Assembly (NCBI RefSeq): GCF_036324505.1
Contig: NC_086362.1
Span: forward strand, 10,103,043 to 10,167,042
Length of the DNA stretch: 64,000 nt
Direction: 5' to 3'
DNA from: Eleginops maclovinus
Lineage: Eukaryota > Chordata > Actinopteri > Perciformes > Eleginopidae
In this document: in pieces, positions 34,493 to 47,023 of the stretch
Numbering within the stretch: the stretch's first letter is position 1
Layout of the letters: every line of letters starts with the position of its first letter
Notes under the pieces: generated by a model
Told to the model about the DNA's origin: nothing
Database searches by the model: none
The model's input: the letters and a program-made list of their open reading frames with translations, nothing else
Made by a program: the position numbers and the translations under genes

Positions 34493-36300
34493 CCCTCTCA
34501 GTGTCAAAATCAAATGGGAAGTGTGGTCTCTTAACTTTCAGGCCTTCGTTAGCATTTATTGTTGCTATGATGTTATGTACCTGGAGCAATACTATGCGTT
34601 TTGTGCAGTGATGTTATACTTCAGCAACAGTAGGACTAACAGAGTTTAGGAATAGTTATCAGTAAAAGCCCTGCTTTGAAAATGACACTACTACTTTTAC
34701 TACAAAAAGTATTGGCATATAAATATACTTAAAGTACTAAAAGTATTCATTATGCTGATTGGCCCATTTCAGAATCATATATCATTGGTTTGGATTTATC
34801 AAACCTAATTCTTAATGTATTGAAACGGTTATCAAGCTGCAGGGTAGCATGTGAAAATAATCCAGGTGTAACTAAATATTTATTTGTGTTGATCATATTT
34901 TTGATCAATAATCAATAACTGACAGAAATTCAAAGTAATACATGTAGTGGAATACAAAGTAGCATAAAATGAACATAAGTAGAGTATGGTACTTCAGTAA
35001 AATGTTCTTAGTTTTAGGTAATAACTCAGAGCTTAAACAGGAATTTAGCGAAGGAATCTGCTGCATTGTTTACGCAGGTAAACTTGGGGTTTTATCTTTC
35101 AAATCAAGTGTTGCCAAGTCTCATGAAATCGACAAACATTTACTGTGTATGTAAATACTGGCACGTATTATAATATAGCGCCTGTATTTTCTAATGCATA
35201 GGAAATTATAAATTGGAATTTCCTTTTCCAGACTTTTTATATCTGTATGTGGTTGCTCCAGTTCTGATCACTCTCTAATTAAAGATCATTGAAATGCAAC
35301 TGAAAGATCTCCTGTAACTGTCTTTCTTTACTTTGTTTACTCTGTCTTTCTAGTGGACACTAAAGAAATAGGCGATGCAGTTTCCGGCTTTAGTCATCTG
35401 GACTGATTGACAGAGGGAGACAATGTCGCTTAAAATCATGGATGTCTGCAAAGCAGGTATGATAGCAATGTCTGTGTCTACGTTTCTTTTGTTGTTTTTG
35501 TGTGCATCTCATTTTTAAAGGAATAGTTTGACATTTTGGGGCAAGTGCTTGTCAGGTGTTAAATGCTAAGATTGACACCACTCAAGTTATGTACTGTAAA
35601 TATAAAGCTGAATCCAGAATATTCGTACTCTCAGGAAGTGGTTATAACTTGAAGAGTGAAACAAAATAGAATTCATGGAGTTTACTTGTTTCTCCACCAG
35701 AGGCTAAAATAGCTCCTTCTGTTGTCTGTCCTGCCTTTGACAGATCAAACATTTTCTACCTGCCCTGAGAGGACTTACCATAATTTTTAACTGATATAAA
35801 TGTTATTTATGCAGTAATAATACACAAGACATAAGATCAGTTTAAACTGAAAGTTGCATATTCCTCAATGACAGTGTGTGATATGACCAGGCATCGCTCT
35901 GTAGCCAAGTAGGTTCTTAAACGTGCTTTCCTGCCCTTTCAACATTTAAAATATAACTTTCTAAACATTCATTTCCGTCAGCATATTAATTAGATGAACG
36001 TTTTGTTGGGCTTCATTGCTAAATTAGTTGTATGTTTCATTTGAAAACAGCCAGTGTTGATCCCCTTCCAGACCAATAGTTGGCAGTGTCTTCCGGCTGT
36101 CCCCAGTCCTAAACAAAGAAACAGGAAGTGGTTGTAATTTGAATATGAGAAACAAAACGGTGTTATTCTATCCTCTGAGCTTCTAATGTTGATCTTCCTT
36201 ATTGCAGTATGATCTATTTCAGCCTCATTTAACTTTGCTATCAGGCTGTTGCACATTTTTTGGAGGTAAAACTGAGGAAACTGGTTATTTTAGATCTGCC
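34493..36300. other. Spacer with U1-less relic, unit 3
   Basis: Same content as 1460-3270. No protein gene. Confidence 0.6.
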
Positions 36301-36306
36301 AATGAT

Positions 36307-36340
36307 ATGGAAATGCAGCATTGCATCATGGGAAATGAGG
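36307..36340 (+). promoter_or_regulatory. U1a distal element, unit 3
   Basis: ATGGAAAT plus GCATTGCATCATGGGAAATG about 200 bases before U1a. Confidence 0.58.
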
Positions 36341-36466
36341 CACATTTTTAAAGAGAAAATAGTCCGTTTAGCCTTAAAACAAAAGAGTTTGTTCTGTATA
36401 GATTCCTAAATATTGTCACCCACTTCTAATCTCCGGTTTGTGGTTATGTGTACAGTTTCTGCCCCC

Positions 36467-36473
36467 TGAGTGA
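36467..36473 (+). promoter_or_regulatory. Candidate PSE of U1a (unit 3)
   Basis: TGAGTGA at exactly -55. Confidence 0.58.
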
Positions 36474-36521
36474 ATGTGGTGTGTCTGTGAATCACAGCCC
36501 TGCCAGGAGCGTGTACAACTC

Positions 36522-36685
36522 ATACTTACCTGGCAGGGGAGATACCATGATCAAGAAGGTGGTTCACCCAGGGCGAGGCTTGGCCATTGCACTCCGGTTG
36601 AGCTGACCTCTGCGAATTCCCCAAATGTGGGAATCTCGACTGCATAATTTGTGGTAGTGGGGGACTGCGTTCGCGCTCTCCCCTG
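36522..36685 (+). ncRNA. U1: U1 spliceosomal snRNA, copy 3a
   Basis: 164-base U1a-class gene (GGCAGGGGAG, GACTGCATA), identical by eye to copy 1a. The sequence just upstream differs slightly (AATCACAGCCCTGCC for AATGAGTCGCCTGCC), between the PSE and the start site. Confidence 0.96.
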
Positions 36686-37920
36686 ATAACATGTGAAATG
36701 AAAATAATATCTATGGAGTTCACCTCTTTCCCCACCTGAGGGTGCTACAGCTCCTTCTGTTGTCTGTCCTGCCTTTGACAGATCACACTTTACTATCTGC
36801 ACTGAGAGGGTTAACCAGTACTTCTAACAGATATGAAAAGTGTTACTGCAGTTATAATACACAAGACATAAGATCTGTTTAAACTGGAAGTTGCACATTC
36901 TTCACTGATGGTAAATTAGATTTTTTGGGGTTTTAAGTTTTGATTGGTCTACATTGTGTGACATGACCAGGCATCGCTCTACTGCACTACTGGACTTGAA
37001 CGCTGTTCATTTCACATTTAGATCCTATTTAATATTCACTTCCTCCAACACCGAAGGTATATACAATATCCTACTTTACAGTACTGCTTATATCTGTGTT
37101 TATTTTTCATTTCATTTTGTGTTCATTTTGTATGTATATTTTATACAGTTGTTGTTATTGCTATTTTATTTATTGAGCTGCTGCAGTATAAAAATGTCCC
37201 AAATTGGGATCAATAAAGTACCTATCTCTCTCTGTAGACGACGAGGTTGTTAACCGTGCTGAGTTCACTGTCCTTTCAACATTTAAAACTAACTTCTAAA
37301 CACTCAATTATTTGTCAGTAATCAGGCTTATTCATTTGATTAAATGTTGCTTGGATTCATTGCTATAGTGCTGCAGAAACACTCCTACTTTCAGAGCCCA
37401 GGCACCATTGTGTAAGTGTTCACTTTATGTTCTTGCTGTTACCGGTGCACAGAGAGACCTACTACAAATATTGAAATATAATAATTAGCCTACACGGCCA
37501 AAAGCAATTCAATCTATTGTATCAGTCCTGCTATAAATCATCACTTAAATGAAAGTCACCATGTTCAGTTTTCTAAATGTTATTTAGTGATGTTGTATTA
37601 GCTACATGGTCCTTTTTAATGCTACAGTTTTTAATTTAGTTGTTCTGCTTTTTTAAAGATTTGAAAACATCCAGTGTTGATCCCCCTCCAGACCAATAGT
37701 TGGCAGTGTCTTCCGGCTGTCCCCAGTCCTAAACAAAGAAACAGGAAGTGGTTGTAATTTGAATGAGAGAAACACAAAGGTGTTATTCTTTCCTCTGAGC
37801 TTCTAATGTGGATCTTCCTTATTGCAGTATGATCTATTTCAGCCTCATTTAACTTTGCTGTCAGGCTGTTGCACATTTTTTGGAGGTAAAACTGAGGAAA
37901 CAGGTTATTTTAGATCTGCC
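36686..37920. other. Spacer and LINE 3' tail between U1a and U1b, unit 3
   Basis: Same content as 3650-4900. The LINE 3' end lies at about 37020-37225. No gene. Confidence 0.55.
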
Positions 37921-37926
37921 GTTGAT

Positions 37927-37960
37927 ATGGAAATGCAGCAATGCATCATGGGAGATGAGG
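37927..37960 (+). promoter_or_regulatory. U1b distal element, unit 3
   Basis: ATGGAAAT plus GCAATGCATCATGGGAGATG about 200 bases before U1b. Confidence 0.58.
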
Positions 37961-38085
37961 CACATTTTAAAGAGAAAATAGTCCGTTTAGCCTTAAAACA
38001 AAAGAGTTTGTTCTGTATAGATTCCTAAATATTATCACCCACTTCTAATGTCCGGTTTTTGGTTATTTGTACAGTTTCTGCCCCC

Positions 38086-38092
38086 TGAGTGA
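38086..38092 (+). promoter_or_regulatory. Candidate PSE of U1b (unit 3)
   Basis: TGAGTGA at exactly -55. Confidence 0.58.
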
Positions 38093-38140
38093 ATGTGGTG
38101 TGTCTGTGAATCAGTTGCCTGCCAGGAGCGTGTACAACTC

Positions 38141-38304
38141 ATACTTACCTGGCAAGGGAGATACCATGATCAAGAAGGTGGTTCACCCAGGGCGAGGCTT
38201 GGCCATTGCACTCCGGTTGAGCTGACCTCTGCGAATTCCCCAAATGTGGGAATCTCGATTGCATAATTTGTGGTAGTGGGGGACTGCGTTCGCGCTCTCC
38301 CCTG
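38141..38304 (+). ncRNA. U1: U1 spliceosomal snRNA, copy 3b
   Basis: 164-base U1b-class gene by positions 15 and 119 (GGCAAGGGAG, GATTGCATA), but with the U1a-like CCGGTTGAGC. It may record a short gene-conversion tract or the ancestral state. 5' end and Sm site are intact. Confidence 0.95.
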
Positions 38305-38489
38305 ATAACATGTGAAATGAAAAAATATCCATGTAGTTTACCTCTTTCCCCACCTGAGGGTGCTACAGCTCCTTCTGTTGTCTCTCCTCCCTTTGACATA
38401 TCATACATTGCGACCTGCACCAGTACTTCTACATAGTATTACTGTAGTTATAATGCACAAGACATAAGATCTGTTTAAACTGGAAGTTG

Positions 38490-39384
38490 CACATTGACAG
38501 TAGTGTGAGCATTGGTAGTGGACACATTTTCATGGGCACAACCCACATACTCAGCTCTGCTGCTCCTGCCACAAATGCATGTTCCTCACAAATGTGGCAC
38601 CATTTCAAAGGTCGGAAAAAAGATTTTCCAGTGGTATAAGAAGCATCGTTTATTGCCAAGAAGCATCGTTTCATCAAATGAATAATCTACCCAACACAAA
38701 TGTCCTTACTTTTTGTCTTACAAAAACCTGATTTCTGAAGTGAAGTATTCTTGTAATAATGACCATGCACTTTACATTTTCTAGTAGAAGATGCAGCTCC
38801 TCCAATGCCTTACTATTACAGGACAGACACATCTCCAGTTGAATCCAAAATCTTTGTTTATAAAAAGGAATTTACATGAGAAACTGCAGCAACTAAACAG
38901 AACACTACCTAAGAGAATAATATCATTTTTTTAATAACATGAATGTGATAAGATGCTAAGATGACACAATACAGTTCTAGTGAAGTGAGTTATTTTCAGT
39001 TTTGCTATTTCCTGGTATACATTCAGGGAAGTTAATGTTTTATGCAGTTCTGCTTGGATGCTTTGTTTTTATGACAACTTGAGAATTTGCTTAATTGATC
39101 ATTTGTATTCATGATTGTCAATCTTGCTGTTGTTATTTGTGCTAGTGACTGGTTTCATCTTCTGCTAACACTGAAAGGGCACCATGATTTTCAAAAAGTC
39201 CTGTAAAAGCCAATGTGCCCAGTGGAAATAAACCAACAGACACAAATAAGTCTTCGATAAACAATTGCTAAGGTTTTCAGACATTAAAGCATGTATTGTA
39301 AGTCATTATTCAGTGTTTATAACAAGGTTACTGGTCTTCCAGCTGTTCTTTACAGTGATTGCCCTTAACAACCTCCCTTCTCTG
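38490..39384. other. Single-copy intergenic sequence, array to tmem88
   Basis: No gene or repeat recognised. It marks the change from array to unique sequence. Confidence 0.5.
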
Positions 39385-39875
39385 GTATACACTAGGGCTG
39401 AACGATTTTGGGAAATAATGTAACTGCGATTTTTTTTCCCTCAATATTGCAATTGCGATTTAATATGCGATTATTTTTTCTAGGTCCTCTTCTCATGTAT
39501 TTTTCAACAAGCAATAAATCAATCGTGATTACAATCGTGAACCTCGTGAGGTAGCAACAGTAGCGAGGCACGTTCTGCACAATACCTGACGTTGCGCAGC
39601 ATCTTCCTTTTTAAAAGCCAAAATAATTCAACACAACTGACGTGCCGCCCCTCTTTGGTACCAAACTTCCAGCCGTGCACTCTTCTGACGAGCCTGAGGC
39701 CATTGTGCAACAGGTTCAAGCGCAGCGTTGACTTCTTTCCCTGCCTGCTCGCTCGCTCGGCTCGCTCGCAAGTCACGTGACCAGTCAAATCGCAGCCTTT
39801 GCTGTTGGAAAATCTCGTTTTTTCATATCGCGATATTATCACAAATGCAATTAATCGTTCAGCCCTAGTATACAC
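39385..39875. mobile_element. hAT-type MITE, 475 bp, with 8-bp target duplications
   Basis: Inverted ends of 15 identical bases (TAGGGCTGAACGATT) at 39393 and 39867 are flanked by GTATACAC on both sides (39385-39392 and 39868-39875). The 8-bp duplication and TAGGGCTG end mark a hAT-type non-autonomous element. It carries no transposase; ORFs across it are chance. Confidence 0.9.
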
Positions 39876-40000
39876 CCTGCTGTGACTTACACCCATTGTA
39901 TTTATCCCATTCAACTGCTCATCCTGTTCTGTTGTTCCCTTAATAGTCTTCATGTTATGGTCTTCCTATTCCCCCTCTCCCCCTTGCTCTCATTTTCATC

Positions 40001-43000
40001 TCACACCCAGACTTTTCCCTTCCCACTGCCATCAGCGCCATCTCGGCCTCCACAGCAGCCAGTGCCCAGGCCGCGGTGCTGGGTGGCCGGCAGGTTCTTG
40101 TATACGGCCCGGCTATACGGGATAAAGCACAGACCCAGCTGGAGGTGTCGGGCCAGGCGGCAGTATGCAGCCAGCGCTAGGACCAGCAGAGGGGTGACCA
40201 AGAGGAAGCCCACCACCAGCAGAGCCACGCAGCCACCATCAGTCAGCAGGTCTGAGCAGTAAGGGGTCGTCCCATGGGGGCGGACCTGGGGAGAAGAGAA
40301 GAAAGACAGCAGACTGAATGATATGTTGTACAAGTAAGTTTGTTAATGCATCCCTGCTACTTGTTATGACACTGTAAAACCTTCATTTGATCAGGGAAGC
40401 TTTATGGACCAAAAACCTTACATCTGGCTTTTGTCAAAAGACAACTAAAATACTATAGGATATTAACATAAGCTCTCCTCCAAGCAATCCGACTACATTC
40501 TGAGAACAACTGAACCTTGTTGATCATCGTAAGACAAACGCAATTCAACAAATAATCAAAAGTGTCTGTGGGCCTTTACTTTCAACAATGGTAAACAATA
40601 GTAAGCACTTATTGGTGGTTTCCAGCGCTTTTGTGACAATGAATGTGACTCTTACAAATTTGCACAAATTCACACCTAAAGTTTAATAGAACGGCAGCCT
40701 GATCTTTTGGGAACCAAGCAGCTCCACTGGAGCAATAAGGGGTTAAAGGCTTTCCCAATTTAACTTTGTTATGCTGGTCCTGGAACTGAACTGGCTTCTT
40801 TCCAGTCTTTAGCCTGTTCTTTTGATCTGTAAATTGTATAATCCGGTTTTTAATAATGCTTAGAGAAAACCTTTCAGATTGAAGTCAAAGGTCAGGGGCA
40901 GCTGTAGAGCAACTGGGCCAGCAACTGATGGGGACTATACTGTGTTGATGAAACACTAAGCAGGATGTCAAATAGGTGTTTTAATTGGATACAACATCTA
41001 TCAGCAGTACTTTTAGTTAAATTATGTTTTTGTAATTATCTCTGCACATGAAGAATATCAGTGATTTGTATACTTTTGTGACGTGCAGTGAACAACAGAT
41101 TAGTGACTGATGTGTTCTGTGTGGTATGTGTGTGTCCAGTATGGACAGACAGCAGTTGGTAGTCTGAGATCTCTCACGTGCAGTGAACCAGTAGGCCACT
41201 TAATTTCATTTTGACCAAAACAAAACAAACCTAACTTTCAGGGACTTGGTAGAAAATATTGTTGGTTGGCATTGTATATCAAAGGATGTCTTTTTGTTTC
41301 TAAAATGAACACTGGTGAAGTGGGAGAGGAGGTTAAAGGGGCAGGACACAAGTGTGGGAGAGGAATGGAGAGGCAGCAGGCTTGCATCATCCTTATCTCC
41401 CCATGAAGGATGAAGTGAACATTTGTGTGCATGAGGAAAGTGCCGAGGGTGAAAAGGTTTGCAAATCTGCGGGAGTTTAGGGGGTAGAAGAGGATTTATG
41501 ATAGGAAGTGGCATGCTGACAAGGTAAAGTAAGCTCAAAAGTTTAACATTTTGGTTTTATATTTTGAGGGAGTTTTAGCATTAGTGCAATAATTACAAAC
41601 TGGAATCTTACACAGTAGCAAAAAAAAAAGCTGGATTTTGTTAGTTGTAATACTTTCTACACAAAAGTGCAAAAATGTTTCAAAGGAGCTGATGCAGAGT
41701 TACAGCTGGAGAAAGAGAGTGTAACATCAAGCAGGGGAGCTATGAGAGAAATAAGAGACGGAGAGGGGTGGTTTAAAAAGTAAAAGGAGGGTAAGCTTTG
41801 ACGGTTGTAACAGATCTCTTACAAGTATGCCCATGTTCTCACTTTGTGACTCCTCCTGTGTGGCTCCAGATGTAAGGCAAGTTTTATCAAGGAACAACCT
41901 TCAAAGTGTGCTTGTTTTGTTACATATTGTGTTGTGTGTGTTTCTGGATGACTATTGCAAATGGAATTCTCTCAAATATCATGAAAGGTTGTCTGAATCA
42001 ACCCTAAATGCTTATCCCACCTGGCTTTTTCTACATTTCTTCGTGCCCCTTTTTTCTTTTGAAATGTTCCCCCTCTCTCTATCCTCCTAGGTTCTGGTTA
42101 ATCCCTCACTAAGCTGCTGTCACATGAGGCCTAATTGTGAGAGAATGGGAGAACAGAGAATCCTGGTCTTTGGGCATTAAGGAAGTTGTTGGCCTTCAGA
42201 AATGCCATCAGTATGCATTGAAACTCTCTGAACCGTGATGACATTTAGGGTAGCCCAGGTGAATGCTTACTGACTTTGGACTTTTTTAGTTTTTTAGTAA
42301 CATCACTTCTTTTCTATGTTCAGCCTGTAAAATGTGTTGCTTTTCAAGCAACCTTTAATCTCCAACTAGCTGACAAACAGTCTTTAAAGTCTGGCTCCCT
42401 AAACTCTTGACCCCTCACTCTTTCAGTTCTTCTATATCCTAAACATCTGAAAGAACCTCAGAATTATCTGATTATAAAACCTTCTCATCACTGATGAAGC
42501 CAAACTCCACCCTAAGCCCCAGGCACAACTATTTCAAACTTTTGGATCAAAGATATGAGATTAGCTGTTTCAGATGTTTCCTGAAAATCGGGATGAAGCC
42601 ATCTCTGTGATCCTCTCAACTATGTTTAGATTTAGCAAATGTATGTGTAAACATTTGTCTTCACTAACACACTAACATTTTTTCTCTTACAGCAGAGAGC
42701 TTTGCATTGGTTAACATTTATTTTGGATGGTGTGGTACATTACTTTCACTGCCAAACAAATGGAGGATTTGCAATATTTTTTAGGGAAAATATTTGGTGT
42801 AACGTCAACAGGTAAATGAAATGTAGCCATCTACAGTGACTGGCTGTTTACTTGACAAATGTAAACCAGGGACTTACAGAAAAAGAGCATCCACACTTAT
42901 CAAAATCGAAATCATTCAACATGCACTCATCCACCCTCTTCCCTATTTCCCTCTTTCTTACTGTAGAGTGACAGAGGAAGCCAAACACCACCATGACAAT

Positions 43001-43360
43001 GGCCGGAGTCAAAATGGTCCCGAACACCAGGCCAGCGAGGCAGGCGTTGATCGCGGCAATAATCAGGTTCTGAGCCGTCACCAGCACCGAGCAGGCCCAG
43101 CAGTCCAGGGACCCCCGCAGCTCCATAGGCGCTTCACTGCCCCCGCCACCGATCTCAGCTGCAGAATAAGGAGGAGGTACGACTACACGTAAAGGGGTTT
43201 CTCTGCCTCCACCCACAGCGGTGGTCGAGGCCAGGGAGTTAGTGTGGTGAAGATGTTCGTGGTGGCTGTTGTGGTGATGGTGGTGATGAGGTGGCAGTTC
43301 CTCGGACAGGTCCAAGGCCTGGTGATGGGCCCCCTTTTCTAGAGTACCAGTCATACCCAT
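40001..43360 (-). CDS. tmem88: TMEM88, two-pass membrane Wnt regulator
   Basis: Two coding exons joined in phase 0: 42962-43360 (133 codons, from ATGGGTATGACTGG) and 40001-40285 (94 codons plus TGA). The donor is ACA then GTAAGA, the acceptor CTTCTCCCCAG. The 227-residue product has a His-rich N-terminus, two hydrophobic segments (about residues 90-129 across LDCWACSVLVTAQN and FGTILTPAIVMVVFGFLCH; about 153-174 across ALLVVGFLLVTPLLVLALAA) and the C-terminus GKVWV. In mammals TMEM88 binds the Dishevelled PDZ domain through this Val-Trp-Val tail and dampens Wnt signalling. CTGCCTACAG just before the start suggests an upstream non-coding exon. In mammals the gene neighbours KDM6B. The teleost paralogue (a or b) cannot be told. 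Confidence 0.93.
40286..42961 (-). other. tmem88: tmem88 intron
   Basis: 2676-base intron with GT-AG ends on the minus strand. No repeat or nested gene recognised inside. Confidence 0.85.
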
Positions 43361-43366
43361 AGTGAA

Positions 43367-45400
43367 CTGTAGGCAGAGCAAATAAACCAATTCAAAGTGT
43401 GTGATTTAAAATATAACTTTTAACAGAATTAGCTGTTTTGCAGCTGTTGGTCAGCCCTGAATAGCGGTGGTAGCCTGTTTGGAGACAAACACAATGGAAG
43501 AGACCTAGTTATGCTATACTTTTGTACCCAATCAAATTCCAGTCCTCAAAGGTTTAGTGGCTCTGGGTCAGAGAGAGGTTAGAAGTTTTATCCATCAGGA
43601 AGCAAGCCTTGTTTGATGCCGTCTGTGAGTGCTGATTGTCCAAAAGGAAAAGGGCCATAATTGCTCTATGTAGTTTGTGTGGTAGAGAGATGAAGGCTAA
43701 TTGGCATCAAAGTCTGTTTGTGTATAACCGTCTACTTGTGTTTTTACTTGTCTTCCCTGTGGGTACACGGCGTCTGTCTGGCATTAGAGACAGACACTCA
43801 GATGCATCAACAGTGGCATTTAATCAGAACCGCATGATGGGCCACCTCAGTACCTCAAACCCACTGAATATGTGTATATATTTGTATCGGTCAATGCAAT
43901 TTATCTTGCTATAGTGAAAATAATGTAACGTAAATAAAAATCCGACCTTTTATTAGCATACAATATATGCTAGTATGATGTCATTATGGCACAACACTTG
44001 ACTTTCTGTTCATAATTGAACATTTTCTCTTGGCGTCAATAAACAGAAGCCAGGTCCTCCATACACCGTGTGCTTTTCTTCAAGCTGCTTTAGTTTGCAT
44101 TCATTCAGTTTCATGACAGGTTTTATTTGGTATGGAGCTGTGTCTGGTACAAGATATCCTTACTTCTTAAAGGTCATGAGACAGACAGGGTACAACTCTG
44201 AGTAACCAGGCCATCTGCCAAAAAAACTACTGTGGTGGAAAAATCCCAGTAGGGATGACAAAGCCAAGTTAATCATTTTAGGGAAACTTTACCGTTTGTT
44301 AATTTAAGGGGTATTTTATGGTTAAGAAGGAATCCATCAATTATATTACTTAACTGCCATGGTGGTAAATATATCATAATGTAATGACCATAGTTCAAGA
44401 CATAGGGTTGTGACTGGTAATGCTCTATGCTGGAATACCTTCTTGTCCCACTAGGAGGATCTGATGAAGTCGTGAAAGGACCAACAGAGGACGACATGTG
44501 TCGGGTCATTAATTCATTAGTGAAAATTCACATAGGTCAGCTAGCATATTGTACAGAATAACTAACACAACTTCTCTGAGCAGGAACACTTACCTATGTT
44601 GGGATATTTATTGGATAACCATGCACTTAAAGATAACACCTGGGGTTCTGCTTCTAGGTCACACTAACTCACCATCAGGGGAAGACCATATTTACAAATC
44701 GTCCAGGGTGCTTGAGTTTTTTTCTTTTTCCATGTCGGTTTCCCATTGTTGTTCTCGTGTTTTTTTAAGGTGGAAGGTCATATAGGAAAGACTGGCAGGA
44801 AAGTGTGTATGCGCACATGCACGTGTGTGAGGCGACTCATTGTGTATTTCTAATTAAAGGTCTCCTATTATACTATATTAGAACAACATATTGTAGGGCA
44901 ATGTCTATACAAAACATGTCTGTGAAGTGTTTTGCTCAAAATACCAAACAGATCACCCATTGTAGCATGCCTCATCCCCCTCTATTTCAGCCCTGTTCCT
45001 GAAGTGCTGATTCTCTGACTGTTGCTTTAAATTTGAGCTGAGCTGAAGCTGGCCACGCCCCTTTGCAGCATCATGCAGCTCTCTGTGAAGAGAGAAGTTT
45101 CTAAGTTGTTGTGTGTATATAATACATATAATGTCTCTGTTCTAGTGGTAAACACTGAGAAGTGTTTCAGAAATAATGCTTGATGTGGTTTTGAACATAA
45201 CATGGCGTTTAATCACAGCAGCGTTTAGCGGAGTATCTCTGTCCTTTGGCGCACCTTAAATACGTGGGATAGTGTAAGCGCAGTCGGATTCTCAAAGCAC
45301 CGCAGTCTCTTTTCCTAAGTCCTTTTGAATTCTCGTATCCACTATTCCTTAACCCCGTGACATTTCATGCAAAAGTCAAGGAATAGTAGATAGGAATAGA
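43367..45400. other. tmem88 upstream region, no gene recognised
   Basis: Probably contains a 5' non-coding exon and promoter of tmem88, since an acceptor lies at 43367; I cannot place them. A repeat-like patch starts near 44855 (TTAAAGGTCTCCTATTATAC) and could be a MITE end. Confidence 0.4.
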
Positions 45401-45419
45401 CGACAGGTGCTGATTTTTT

Positions 45420-45956
45420 TTGACAATTCAACCGTACCCCAGTTCTGAGGTCTTTACACTGGCTTCCTGTCTGTCAAAGAATTGATTTCAAAATACTGCT
45501 GATGGTTTAGGCCCAAAATACATTTGTGATCTCCTGCTACATTATGAACCATCCAGAACTCTCAGGTCTTCTTAGCCGGGTCAGCTTTCTGTCCCCAGAG
45601 TCAGAACCAAACAAGGGAAGAACAAGGTTCAGGTGTTATGCTCTAAATATCTGGAACAGACGACCAGAGCCCTGCAGGTCCGCTGCTACTCTCACTACTT
45701 TTAAATCCAGGCTGAAGACTTTTCTTCTTCCCGCTGCTTTTAATTGAACTATTAATATCTCACACTGCACTCACTTTAATTCATGTATTTAATACCTGTT
45801 GTGTTTATTTCACTATCTTTGCTTTTGTTTTTAAATGCCGTTTTATAACGTGTTTCTGCTGCACTATTTCTTAATGCTGTTAATGTCTTTCATTTTTGTA
45901 AAGCACTTTGAATTGCCTTGTGTTGAAAGGTGCTATATAAATACACTTGCCTTGAA
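45420..45956 (+). mobile_element. LINE 3' fragment
   Basis: The plus strand encodes a degenerate non-LTR C-terminal tail (45526-45747: GRTRFRCYALNIWNRRPEP, FKSRLKTFLL). It is followed by an AT-rich 3' UTR ending GGTGCTATATAAATACAC and TTGCCTTG, typical of fish LINE 3' ends. It is 5' truncated and differs from the array LINE. Confidence 0.7.
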
Positions 45957-47023
45957 TAGCATTTCTTAGGATATCCTGTAATGTTGACCAAAATTCTAAA
46001 TCAGGAAATATTGTGCAATACATTTTATGTAATTGTAGCATGTAGTCACCAAATACGTCCTCTTGACTGATTCAGCTAGGACTTGCATTATGCCAGGATG
46101 CTGCAGGGAGATTTCCCATTGTTCTGTCATTCTATTATTCTATTGTCTGGAACAAAGCAGCTGCAATAATTAATTATGTGTGTCTCAGACATGTTTTGTC
46201 ATGTTTATCAGTAGTAAATAAGACATTTAGGCTCCTTTTGCTGTAATCTGTTGTGTGCAGATTTCTTACCTAGTGATTTGAACGTGTCCTGAGTGATGCA
46301 GCTGCTCTTGTACTCACATTGTGATGTGGGGCCCGGTAGACCTCTTGCTGTTCGTCCTCCAGATTGTTGCTGATTTTCTCACTTCTTTTTAAGTCCTCTT
46401 CTGTCCACTCAGTGGTTTAACGGAACCCTCTGAACTTGTTCTCTGGGAACTTGGTTACTTCTTTCCTTGCAGGAAGTTGAAAAAGCTTGAAGTGATTTCT
46501 GAGTTTCCCTCCTTATCTATTAAATGGTGGTATGTTGTTTTCCTGCAGTTCTGGTCTTTGCTGCTTCTTCTCTTCTTTATCCAGAGTTGTCAGTGTAGCT
46601 GATTAGGTCTAGAAGGATGTTTTCTTTTACTCATTCAGCATTGAATTCCTATGCTGTTTATGATGAAGTCGTAGCACAGAAATGCTCCTCCATCAGTGGC
46701 AACAATTTGACTAACAGTTGCTGTGGTCTTGGTCTTAAGTATGTCAAAGTTCTTTGTTTGCCCTCCCCTTTGTACCACCCCATCTGATAGAGTCCCCAGT
46801 TCTGTCTATCATTCCCTCCCTCCTCTTGCACTCCCTGCATCCATCCTACTTTCGCTCCACCAGGCTTATCGGAGACCTGCCTTTCTCCGACAACTCCTCT
46901 CACCGCATACATTCCACCTCACATATCCAGGGCATGTTACACCCCCCCCCCCCCTTTGCCTGTCTCTGTTGCAGTGGGGTGTTGCGTGTCGGGGGTCAGA
47001 GCAAGGCTGCTAGGCTGATAAGT
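45957..47023. other. Intergenic, no gene recognised
   Basis: Contains a poly-C run at about 46941-46954. ORFs at 46658-47026 overlap on both strands and look like chance. Confidence 0.45.

Larger units (their letters stand above)
33037..38489. repeat. snRNA array unit 3 (array end)
   Basis: Begins AGAAGAACAGCGCTC, the same as window position 1, and runs through U2, the U1-less relic (about 35620-35915), U1a and U1b. Similarity to units 1 and 2 ends about 185 bases after U1b, just after CTGGAAGTTGCACATT, and the LINE seen in the other units is absent. Single-copy sequence leading to tmem88 follows, so this is the right edge of the array. Confidence 0.88.

Noticed and set aside
39519..39953. 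144-codon minus-strand ORF
   Set aside because: It crosses the MITE end and its target duplication; no family resemblance.
42836..43192. 118-codon plus-strand ORF
   Set aside because: Antisense to tmem88 exon 1.
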